A DNA stretch of 64,000 nucleotides from Gammaproteobacteria bacterium (GTDB lineage: Bacteria; Pseudomonadota; Gammaproteobacteria; Steroidobacterales; Steroidobacteraceae): NCBI GenBank assembly GCA_947469285.1, contig CANIOW010000003.1, forward strand, positions 1 through 64,000. Reading direction: 5' to 3'. The notes under the pieces are model-generated. The model made no database searches. It saw nothing but the letters and a program-made list of their open reading frames with translations, and had not been told where the DNA came from. Position numbers and translations under genes: made by a program. Shown piece by piece: positions 57,752-64,000 of the stretch (positions are counted from its first letter, which is position 1; every line of letters begins with the position of its first letter).

Positions 57752-58651
57752 TTAGTCGCCGACTTTTTCGCCGGTGGCCTTAAACAGCGCGTCCAGTTTG
57801 TTTTCGTACTGGTGGTAGTTCAGCACCCGGTAGAGTTCCGTGCGGGTCTGCATGCTGTCCACCGCCGCCGCCTGCGTGCCGTTCTGACGGATGGACGCAT
57901 AGACGGCAATGGCCGCCTTGGCCATCGCGCGTGAAGCCGACAGTGGGTAGAGCACCAACCCGCAGCCGACGTCGCCGAGTTCCTGCGTGGTGAAGTACGG
58001 CGTCTTGCCAAACTCGGTGATGTTCGCCAGCACCGGCACCTGTACCGCTTTCGTGAACGCGCGGTAGTCGTTGAGGCCACCGAGGGCTTCGGCGAAGATC
58101 ATGTCGGCACCGGCTTCCACATACGCCTGCGCGCGCTCCACGGCGCCCTGCACGCCTTCAATCGCCGCGGCATCGGTGCGCGCCATGATGACGAAGTGTT
58201 CATCCGTGCGGCCATCCACGGCCGCCTTCACCCGGTCGACCATTTCGCCGCAGGAGACGATGGCCTTGCCCGGACGATGGCCGCAGCGCTTGGCCATCAC
58301 CTGGTCTTCGATATGCAGGGCCGCCGCGCCACTGCGGATCAGGTCGCGGGTGGTGCGTGCAATGTTAAACGCCGCCCCCCAGCCGGTGTCGGCATCTACC
58401 AGTAGCGGCAGGTCACAGATACCGGTGATGCGCCGCACGTCCTCGCAGACATCATTGAGCGAGGTAATACCCAAATCCGGCAGACCGAAGCTGTGGTTGG
58501 CCACGCCGGCCCCCGACAGGTACAAGGCGCGAAAGCCGGCTTCCTTGGCAAGCAGCGCCGCATAGGCGTTGATGGCTCCCACCACCTGAAGGGGACGTTC
58601 GGCGGCAACCGCTGCGCGAAAGCGCGCGCCGGGGGAGACGGACTGCGTCAT
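57752..58651 (-). CDS. prpB: 2-methylisocitrate lyase
   Basis: Lyase of 299 residues cleaving 2-methylisocitrate to pyruvate and succinate. The catalytic cysteine lies in the signature [15 protein letters not shown] near residue 118, and [20 protein letters not shown] near residue 85 binds magnesium. ATG 58651 has AGGTGA 5 bases upstream and is better than the GTG at 58660. First gene of the operon and divergent from the ScfR/RamB-type regulator. Confidence 0.97.
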   Translation of the reverse strand: MTQSVSPGARFRAAVAAERPLQVVGAINAYAALLAKEAGFRALYLSGAGVANHSFGLPDLGITSLNDVCEDVRRITGICDLPLLVDADTGWGAAFNIARTTRDLIRSGAAALHIEDQVMAKRCGHRPGKAIVSCGEMVDRVKAAVDGRTDEHFVIMARTDAAAIEGVQGAVERAQAYVEAGADMIFAEALGGLNDYRAFTKAVQVPVLANITEFGKTPYFTTQELGDVGCGLVLYPLSASRAMAKAAIAVYASIRQNGTQAAAVDSMQTRTELYRVLNYHQYENKLDALFKATGEKVGD

Positions 58652-58715
58652 GGGGATCACCTGTCGTAAGGGGCCGAAGGCGCATTTTGGCAGATTCGGC
58701 GCCGGCGCTGCTGAT

Positions 58716-58730
58716 GAATATGCAATATTC
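58716..58730. promoter_or_regulatory. Inverted repeat in the prpB/regulator divergent region
   Basis: GAATAT (58716-58721) and ATATTC (58725-58730) form a perfect inverted repeat around GCA. It lies 65 bases upstream of prpB and 79 bases upstream of the regulator, in the only AT-rich part of the gap. It probably overlaps a promoter or binds a regulator. Confidence 0.45.
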
Positions 58731-58750
58731 AGGTGTACAATTTATTGTTA

Positions 58751-58761
58751 TTTGCAAAGTT
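58751..58761. promoter_or_regulatory. RamB-box-like motif
   Basis: TTTGCAAAGTT; the complementary strand reads AACTTTGCAAA. From memory this matches the core of the RamB box described in Corynebacterium, and the adjacent gene encodes a RamB/ScfR-type regulator. It lies about 100 bases upstream of prpB and 48 bases upstream of the regulator. Recognition by this regulator is inferred, not shown. Confidence 0.5.
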
Positions 58762-58808
58762 GTGAAGGGTCGGCAGCAAGCCGCCTCCTACTGAGGAACT
58801 GGCCCCCC

Positions 58809-60263
58809 ATGCGCGAAAAACTCTATGTTGGCCCCAAGCTGCGGTCGCTCCGCGAACAGCAGGGCCTGACGCTCGACCACTGCGCTTCCCGCTTGGGTCT
58901 GTCACCCAGCTATCTGTCGCAGCTGGAGACCAACCAGCGGCCGGTCACCGCGCGCGTGTTAATTGCACTTTCGCGGACGTTTGCGATCGATCCCGCCGAT
59001 TTTGACGCCGATGACGAAAGCCGGCTGATCGCCGATCTACGTGAAGCCAGCGCCGACCTGGCACTCGGTGTGCCCTCACCCACCCTGACCGAACTGAAGC
59101 TGGCCGCCACCACCGCACCGGCCGTGGCACGGCAATTCCTGGCGCTGCACCGCGCTTACCGGGGGCTGGATGAGCGGCTCAAAACCCTGGATGAGGCCCT
59201 CGGTGCCGGTGGTAGCGCCGCCTCCGGAGTGACCGGGGCGCTCATCACCGGCATTCGCCCGGAAGCCCTCTTGCCCTACGAGGAGGTGCGCGACTTCTTT
59301 CATTACCGCAACAACTATATCGACGAGCTGGATGTGGCGGCCGAAGAGCTCGCCGTCCGCTTGGGCGTCGGCAGCGACGCCGACACCGGGAGACTGTTGG
59401 AGGGCCACCTGCGGCAGGCGTTTGGCGTCAGCATTGTGCGTACTGCCGCCCCGGCCGATGCCGACCTGTTACGCCGCTATGACCCGGGCACCCGGCTGCT
59501 GACGGTCGACCGCGACCAGTCCGAGTCCACCCTCGCCTTTCAGTTCGCCGTCCAAGTGGCAGAGCTCACCTTTGGCCAGCTGCTGGAAGCCATCCTGGCC
59601 GACTCCGGCCTGCGCTCGCGTGAGGCCCGTGCCGTGGCACGGGTGGGCCTGGCCAACTACGCCGCCGGCGCGCTGGTGTTGCCCTACATCCGCTTCGCCG
59701 CGGCAGCACGCGAACTGCGCCATGACGTTGAGCAGCTACAACGGCGCTTCCATGCCAGCTTCGAACAGATCTGCCACCGCCTTAGCACCCTGCAGCGCCC
59801 CGGCGCGCATGGCGTGCCGTTCTACTTCGTGCGGGTGGACCAGGCCGGCAATATCACCAAACGTCACAGCGCTACGCGCTTCCAGTTTGCGCGCTTCGGT
59901 GGCGCGTGCCCGCTGTGGAATGTGCACGAATCTTTTGGCCACCCCGGGCGCATCTTGGTGCAGGTGGCGCAGATGCCCGACGGCGTGCGCTACTTATGCG
60001 TGGGCCGCAGTATCGTCAAGCGCAGCGGCAGCTATCTGCGCCCCAACCGCCAATATGCCGTGGGCCTTGGCTGCGAAGTAACGCACGCCCATGAGCTGGT
60101 GTATGCGGATGGCGTGCCACTCGACGGTCCCGCCGTGCCCATCGGCATCAGTTGCCGCACCTGTGAACGGGAAAACTGCCACCAACGGGCGTTCCCGCCA
60201 CTGGACCGGAAACTGGTGGTGCCGGTGAATGAAAGGAGGCTGGTGCCGTTTGCGTTGGTATAA
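58809..60263 (+). CDS. ScfR/RamB-type short-chain fatty acyl-CoA regulator
   Basis: Transcription regulator of 484 residues. An XRE-type helix-turn-helix occupies the N-terminus (LREQQGLTLDHCASRLGLSP, then YLSQLETNQRPVT near residue 38). An ImmA/IrrE-like domain follows but has no intact HExxH (AFQFAVQVAELTFGQLLEAI near residue 242). The C-terminal DUF2083 domain ends with the cysteine set ISCRTCERENCHQRAFPP near residue 450. RamB-type proteins sense acyl-CoA and control acetate, propionate or glyoxylate genes. Divergent placement from prpB makes it the likely regulator of the methylcitrate operon. ATG 58809 is the family-like start. Confidence 0.9.
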   Translation: MREKLYVGPKLRSLREQQGLTLDHCASRLGLSPSYLSQLETNQRPVTARVLIALSRTFAIDPADFDADDESRLIADLREASADLALGVPSPTLTELKLAATTAPAVARQFLALHRAYRGLDERLKTLDEALGAGGSAASGVTGALITGIRPEALLPYEEVRDFFHYRNNYIDELDVAAEELAVRLGVGSDADTGRLLEGHLRQAFGVSIVRTAAPADADLLRRYDPGTRLLTVDRDQSESTLAFQFAVQVAELTFGQLLEAILADSGLRSREARAVARVGLANYAAGALVLPYIRFAAAARELRHDVEQLQRRFHASFEQICHRLSTLQRPGAHGVPFYFVRVDQAGNITKRHSATRFQFARFGGACPLWNVHESFGHPGRILVQVAQMPDGVRYLCVGRSIVKRSGSYLRPNRQYAVGLGCEVTHAHELVYADGVPLDGPAVPIGISCRTCERENCHQRAFPPLDRKLVVPVNERRLVPFALV

Positions 60264-60322
60264 CGCACGGATATCTGCTTGACTGGTCTGACGTGACTGT
60301 CCCGACATGGAAGCAACTCCCG

Positions 60323-61648
60323 ATGCGCCCTTTGCCGCTCACTTTGCTAGCAACGCTAATGGCTCCATTAGTGACCACACTCATGGCCTTTATGCCCGCG
60401 GCACAGGCAGCGGCCACCACCGCCGCTGCACCACCCACCACCGTGCTCCACGTAGGGCATCTGCTCGCAGACCCGGCCCAGCCCGTGCGTGAACGGCAGT
60501 CGGTGGTCATTCAGGGCGGAAAAATCACGGCCATCAAAGCAGGCTACGTCGCTGGCGACACCGTGGTGGACCTGAAGCAGGCTTGGGTGCTGCCAGGACT
60601 GATCGACATGCACACGCATGTGACGGTGGAAATGGACGTCCACTCCAAGAACCCCACCGCGGATTTCATGCCGGCTTACCTCGACCGGCCGGTGCCACGC
60701 GCGTTTGCCAGCGCCGCCCGTGCCCAAGCCTTGCAGCAGCAGGGCTTCACCACGCTACGCAATCTGGGGGATCCGGCGAATATCACTTACGATCTGGCCG
60801 GCGCCATCGCCGCGGGACTGGTCAAAGGCCCGCGGCTGATCGGTAGCGAACCGCAGTTCGAAACGGCCGGTGGCGACTACGCGGCGTTCAACCTCAGCGT
60901 CCGCGCCGACGTAGAGCCGCTGTTCACGAACCGCGGCACTTGCTCCGGCCCCACCGACTGTGAGCGCGCAGTACGCGACGAAATCCGGCGCGGCGCTGGC
61001 GTCATCAAGCTGCGACTCAGCGCCACGCATCTGCTGGTGCCGGGCAGTGGACCCACGGAAACGCGTGCCGAGCTCGAAGCCATCGTGGCCACGGCGCACC
61101 GCCTGAACCGCAAGGTGGCCACACACTCCAGCGGCCTTTCCAGTGCCAACCTGCTCGCCATCGAAGCGGGCACAGACACGCTGGAACACGGACCACTGAG
61201 CGAGGCCGACATCGCGGCCATGGTTCGCCACGGCACAGCGTTCACGCCCACGCTGCTGGCGTCGAAGGTGGCTGGGGAATCCGGCGCGCTGGGCGCACCC
61301 ACGGATTTGCTGGCCGCCGCTACGGAAAGCGCACGCAAGGCGCATGCCGCCGGCATCCCGCTGCTGTTCGGTTCAGATGTGCCCGTGCCGCCGCTGGACG
61401 GCACGGCGCAGGAGTTCTTGCTGCTGGCCGCCGCGGGGCTAACGCCAGCGGAAGTGCTGGCCACGGCCACCACGAATGCCGCCAAGGCGCTGGGCATGGA
61501 GACGCAGCTGGGCACGGTGGCTGCTGGCAAGTTTGCGGATGTAGTGGCTTTCGCGGCCAACCCGCTCAGCGACCTGAAAGTGCTGGCCTCACCCGTGTTC
61601 GTGATGCAGAACGGCAAGGTCGTCCGTAACGACACCGTCCAGCACTAG
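60323..61648 (+). CDS. Exported amidohydrolase family protein
   Basis: Metal-dependent hydrolase of 441 residues with a signal peptide (MRPLPLTLLATLMAPLVTTL). LPGLIDMHTHVTVEMDVHS near residue 96 carries the HxH metal motif. VATHSSGLSSANLLAIEAG near residue 267 and DTLEHGPLSEADIAAMVRHG supply later histidines, and PLLFGSDVPVPP near residue 347 holds the active-site aspartate. The metal-bridging lysine is likely in GAGVIKLRLSATHLLVP. Substrates of this imidazolonepropionase-like exported group include prolidase-type dipeptides and amides; the substrate here is unknown. ATG 60323 is preferred to GTG 60293. Its 3' end overlaps the converging acyl-CoA dehydrogenase by 60 bases. Confidence 0.85.
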   Translation: MRPLPLTLLATLMAPLVTTLMAFMPAAQAAATTAAAPPTTVLHVGHLLADPAQPVRERQSVVIQGGKITAIKAGYVAGDTVVDLKQAWVLPGLIDMHTHVTVEMDVHSKNPTADFMPAYLDRPVPRAFASAARAQALQQQGFTTLRNLGDPANITYDLAGAIAAGLVKGPRLIGSEPQFETAGGDYAAFNLSVRADVEPLFTNRGTCSGPTDCERAVRDEIRRGAGVIKLRLSATHLLVPGSGPTETRAELEAIVATAHRLNRKVATHSSGLSSANLLAIEAGTDTLEHGPLSEADIAAMVRHGTAFTPTLLASKVAGESGALGAPTDLLAAATESARKAHAAGIPLLFGSDVPVPPLDGTAQEFLLLAAAGLTPAEVLATATTNAAKALGMETQLGTVAAGKFADVVAFAANPLSDLKVLASPVFVMQNGKVVRNDTVQH

Positions 61649-62734
61649 GCTTTCCAGCCGGCGCTGGTGCCAGGCGCGGTCGCCCCAGCTGCCGGCCAGC
61701 GCCCAGGCGCGCTTCACGTAGAAGTGCAGGTCCACTTCCCACGAATAACCCATGGCGCCATGCAACTGTAGGCCCTTGCGACCGGCCAGATCGGCAGCCT
61801 CCATCGCCATCAGCTTCGCGCCGGAGACCACAGCGTTCAGTCGAGCAAGCAAAGCCGGGGCGGTAGCGGCAGTAGCGCCGGCCGTGCCCGCACCACTGCT
61901 GACTCCCGCCGCAAACTCCGCCAACCGCGCCGCTGCGGCATAGACCACCGGGCGCGCATATTCCAACTGTACTTGCACATCGGCCATGTGGTGCTTCAGC
62001 GCTTGGTAGCTGCCGATAGGTTTACCGAACTGCTGACGCGTACTGGCATAGTCCACGGCAATGCGCACCATGCGCTCGGCCAGCCCCAACGCTTGCGCAG
62101 CATTCACCACGGCGCCGCGCGCGAAAGCCAGTTCACGCAGCGCCGCGCCTTCCGCACCGCCGGCAAGCAAAGTAGCCGCGGCGGGTGTCCACGTCACCGT
62201 GGCCAGCGAACGCAAACGGTCTACGGAAGCTTGACGCTGCAGCGTTGCTGCGGCGCGCTCCACCAAATGCACTTCATCGCCCTGGAACAACAGCAGCGCA
62301 TCGCTTGCGGCCGCGCCCAGCACAGTAGCATTCAGTGGGTGCCCCACCGCCAAGCGCACTTCGCCAGCGGCCGCACGCGTCAGCCATGCCTGCGCGCGCG
62401 GTGCACTGCAAGCCGCCAGCAAGGGCACGGCGATGCCAGCGTGCTCCACCAGATTTTCCGGCAAGGCGGCGCGGCCCACTTCTTCGGCCACCAACACGAA
62501 GTCGATGTCCTGAAGGCCCAGACCACCGACCACTTCCGGCGCCAACATGCCGGGCAGGCCCAGCTCCACCAGGCGCGCCCAACGCTGCGGGTCATCGCCA
62601 CCGGCTGCTGGGCCTTCGTTCAGTTCTGGGGCCCCCGCAGCGGCACGCAGCACCGCAGGCGCAGCCACATCGTCCAGCAGCTCACGCACGGCAGTGGCCA
62701 TCATCCGCTGCTCTTCGGTGAAGGTGAAATCCAC
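61589..62734 (-). CDS. Acyl-CoA dehydrogenase, small/partner subunit type
   Basis: Acyl-CoA dehydrogenase-fold protein of 381 residues beginning with FTFTEEQRMMATAVRELLDD. LGLPGMLAPEVVGGLGLQDI near residue 55 and GSYQALKHHMADVQVQLEYA near residue 247 fit the family. The C-terminal HGAMGYSWEVDLHFYVKRAW near residue 324 is typical of the partner subunit in heterotetrameric enzymes. GTG 62734 has GAGGTAA 5 bases upstream and lies 5 bases after the stop of the other dehydrogenase gene. The pair probably forms an alpha2beta2 enzyme, as in steroid side-chain degradation. The last 20 codons overlap the amidohydrolase gene. Confidence 0.88.
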   Translation of the reverse strand: MDFTFTEEQRMMATAVRELLDDVAAPAVLRAAAGAPELNEGPAAGGDDPQRWARLVELGLPGMLAPEVVGGLGLQDIDFVLVAEEVGRAALPENLVEHAGIAVPLLAACSAPRAQAWLTRAAAGEVRLAVGHPLNATVLGAAASDALLLFQGDEVHLVERAAATLQRQASVDRLRSLATVTWTPAAATLLAGGAEGAALRELAFARGAVVNAAQALGLAERMVRIAVDYASTRQQFGKPIGSYQALKHHMADVQVQLEYARPVVYAAAARLAEFAAGVSSGAGTAGATAATAPALLARLNAVVSGAKLMAMEAADLAGRKGLQLHGAMGYSWEVDLHFYVKRAWALAGSWGDRAWHQRRLESLVLDGVVTDDLAVLHHEHG

Positions 62735-62739
62735 GGCGC

Positions 62740-63903
62740 TTACCTCGGCATGCCGAGCACGCGCTCGGCGATGATGTTGCGCTGAATCTCGTTGGTGCCC
62801 GCATAGATGGGTCCGCTCTGCGCGAAGATCCAGCCTTCCAGCCAATCGCCCACGCCCGCGGCCGCCGGCGCGTGCGGCAATAGCTCCGCGCGCGCGCCCA
62901 GCAAGCTCATGGCCGCTGCATGCATGGCCAGGTCCAACTCGGACCAAAAGATTTTGTTCAAGCTGGCCTCGGCACCAATATGCCCACCCGCCATTAGGCG
63001 CGTGGCCGTGGCGTAGGTGTTCAGCGCATACGCCTCAGCCTGCAGCCAGGCTTTCGCCACGGCAGCGCGCACGGTGCCATCGGCCCGGTCCGCGTTCTGC
63101 CGGTACAGTTCCCCCAGCCGCCGCGCCGTGGCTTGGAAGCGCGCGGGGCTGCGCAGCATCAACCCGCGCTCAAAACCCGCGGTGGCCATGGCGATGTTCC
63201 AGCCTTGGCCTTCACCCCCCAGCCGGTTCGCCACCGGCACGCGGGCTTCTTCGAAGAAGATTTCGGCGAAACCTGTTTGCCCATGTAGCTGCGGAATACC
63301 GCGCACGCGTACACCGGGATGGCGCAGCGGCACCAGAATGAAACTGAGCCCTTTATGTTTGTCGCTGGCCGGGTCCGTGCGAAAGATGCCAAAGGCCCAG
63401 TCGGCATAGGTGCCGCGCGACGACCAGATCTTGTGGCCGCGCAGCACGTAGTCGTCGCCTTCGCGCGTGGCCGTGGCGCGGATGGCGGCCATGTCGGAAC
63501 CGGCCTGCGGTTCACTCCAGGCCTGCGCCCACATCTCTTCGCCGGCGGCCATGGGCGGCAGGTAGCGCGCCTTCTGCTCGGGCGTACCGAACTCCATCAG
63601 CGTGGGACCGAGCAGAAAGATGCCGTTTTGGTTGGCGCGCAGCGGCGCGCCGGCACGGTAGTATTCCTCTTCAAAGATCAGCCACTCGACGAGCGTGCAG
63701 CCCCGTCCACCGTATTCTTCCGGCCAAGTGACCATGCCCCAGCGGCCACCGGCGAGCTGGCGCTCCCATGCCACATGCTGCGCGAAGCCCGCCGCCCCTT
63801 CGAGCGTGTCCAGCTTTTCGCGCGGCACATTCGCTTCCATCCAAGCGCGTACTTCAGCGCGGAACGCCTGCTGCGCGGGCGTGTAGTGCAGCTGCACCGT
63901 CAT
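62740..63903 (-). CDS. Acyl-CoA dehydrogenase, large subunit type
   Basis: Acyl-CoA dehydrogenase of 387 residues. WAQAWSEPQAGSDMAAIRAT near residue 122 and VLRGHKIWSSRGTYADWAFG near residue 150 bind FAD and substrate. The C-terminus SGPIYAGTNEIQRNIIAERV has alanine where many members have the catalytic glutamate (YEGT), as in one subunit class of heteromeric enzymes. ATG 63903 starts one base after the preceding hydratase stop (TAAGATG). With the second dehydrogenase downstream it would form a two-gene enzyme for a bulky or branched acyl-CoA. Confidence 0.9.
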   Translation of the reverse strand: MTVQLHYTPAQQAFRAEVRAWMEANVPREKLDTLEGAAGFAQHVAWERQLAGGRWGMVTWPEEYGGRGCTLVEWLIFEEEYYRAGAPLRANQNGIFLLGPTLMEFGTPEQKARYLPPMAAGEEMWAQAWSEPQAGSDMAAIRATATREGDDYVLRGHKIWSSRGTYADWAFGIFRTDPASDKHKGLSFILVPLRHPGVRVRGIPQLHGQTGFAEIFFEEARVPVANRLGGEGQGWNIAMATAGFERGLMLRSPARFQATARRLGELYRQNADRADGTVRAAVAKAWLQAEAYALNTYATATRLMAGGHIGAEASLNKIFWSELDLAMHAAAMSLLGARAELLPHAPAAAGVGDWLEGWIFAQSGPIYAGTNEIQRNIIAERVLGMPR

Positions 63904-63904
63904 C

Positions 63905-64000
63905 TTAAAAGTCCGCCTTGCCCTTGGTTTCCACGAAGGCATCGCGCGATTTCTGCGAGTCTTCGTGCATATACATTTCCAGCGTGAAGCCTTGCTCAAA
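63905..64000 (-). CDS. Enoyl-CoA hydratase/isomerase family, C-terminal end only
   Basis: Thirty-two codons in frame from the window edge to TAA at 63905 read FEQGFTLEMYMHEDSQKSRD followed by AFVETKGKADF. This matches the C-terminal helix of crotonase-fold enzymes (SxDSxEGxxAFxEKRxPxF). The stop is one base from the start of the acyl-CoA dehydrogenase, so the three genes at the right edge are one operon. The rest lies outside the window. Confidence 0.7.
   Translation of the reverse strand, partial: FEQGFTLEMYMHEDSQKSRDAFVETKGKADF

Overview
The window is GC-rich, densely packed proteobacterial chromosome. The run rsmG-parA-parB-atpIBEFHAGDC, together with glmU-glmS and a prpB-prpC-acnD-prpF methylcitrate operon, points to a gammaproteobacterium. 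The many lipid- and ring-catabolism genes (paired acyl-CoA dehydrogenases, SDRs, an LLM oxidoreductase, EthD, VOC, a PQQ dehydrogenase, a TonB receptor) would suit a Nevskiales/Steroidobacterales-like degrader. The lineage is an inference; no rRNA or tRNA is present to test it. I found no tRNA, rRNA, CRISPR array, transposase or prophage gene, and no gene-free stretch longer than 300 bases.

Layout. 1-5.7 kb: a divergent catabolic locus, with an acyl-CoA ligase (cut by the window edge) and a 3-hydroxyisobutyrate dehydrogenase-like enzyme on the minus strand, and LLM oxidoreductase, SMP-30 lactonase-like protein and a CoA-transferase on the plus strand behind a near-consensus promoter. 5.7-9.1 kb: a REP doublet, then glmS and glmU. 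9.2-14.5 kb: a VapBC toxin-antitoxin pair with a clear operator, adenine deaminase, DoxX, DUF1295 and an M13 peptidase. 14.6-28.9 kb: eleven consecutive minus-strand genes, several with stop/start overlaps, running from a class III aminotransferase through an aldehyde dehydrogenase, TonB receptor, Tat-exported flavoenzyme, exported cupin, acyl-CoA dehydrogenase, SDR, acyl-CoA ligase and SDR to an exported VOC protein and an EthD protein. 29-35.2 kb: acetoacetate decarboxylase family protein, MDR oxidoreductase, TetR, MFS, two SDRs, a kinase remnant and a second exported cupin. 35.4-39.7 kb: a bifunctional beta-oxidation enzyme and a quinohemoprotein dehydrogenase. 39.8-50.9 kb: the ATP synthase operon, parBA, rsmG and a TPR protein. 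51-60.3 kb: an SDR, then the methylcitrate operon with a 2OG-Fe(II) oxygenase at its end and a divergent ScfR/RamB-type regulator. 60.3-64 kb: an exported amidohydrolase and a pair of acyl-CoA dehydrogenases following an enoyl-CoA hydratase cut by the window edge.

How the parts fit. The atp operon and glmU-glmS, which adjoin in many gammaproteobacteria, are about 30 kb apart here on the same strand. The whole catabolic block lies between them, so it looks like an accessory insertion at a conserved junction. Within the block, the ACAD10/11-type acyl-CoA dehydrogenase, SDRs and acyl-CoA ligase resemble the levulinate/4-hydroxyacid (Lva) pathway, but the kinase partner survives only as a short remnant elsewhere in the block. 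The Tat flavoenzyme and its overlapping exported cupin, beside a TonB receptor, aldehyde dehydrogenase and aminotransferase, are the best candidate here for an undescribed catabolic system. Propionyl-CoA from such catabolism could be handled by the methylcitrate operon.
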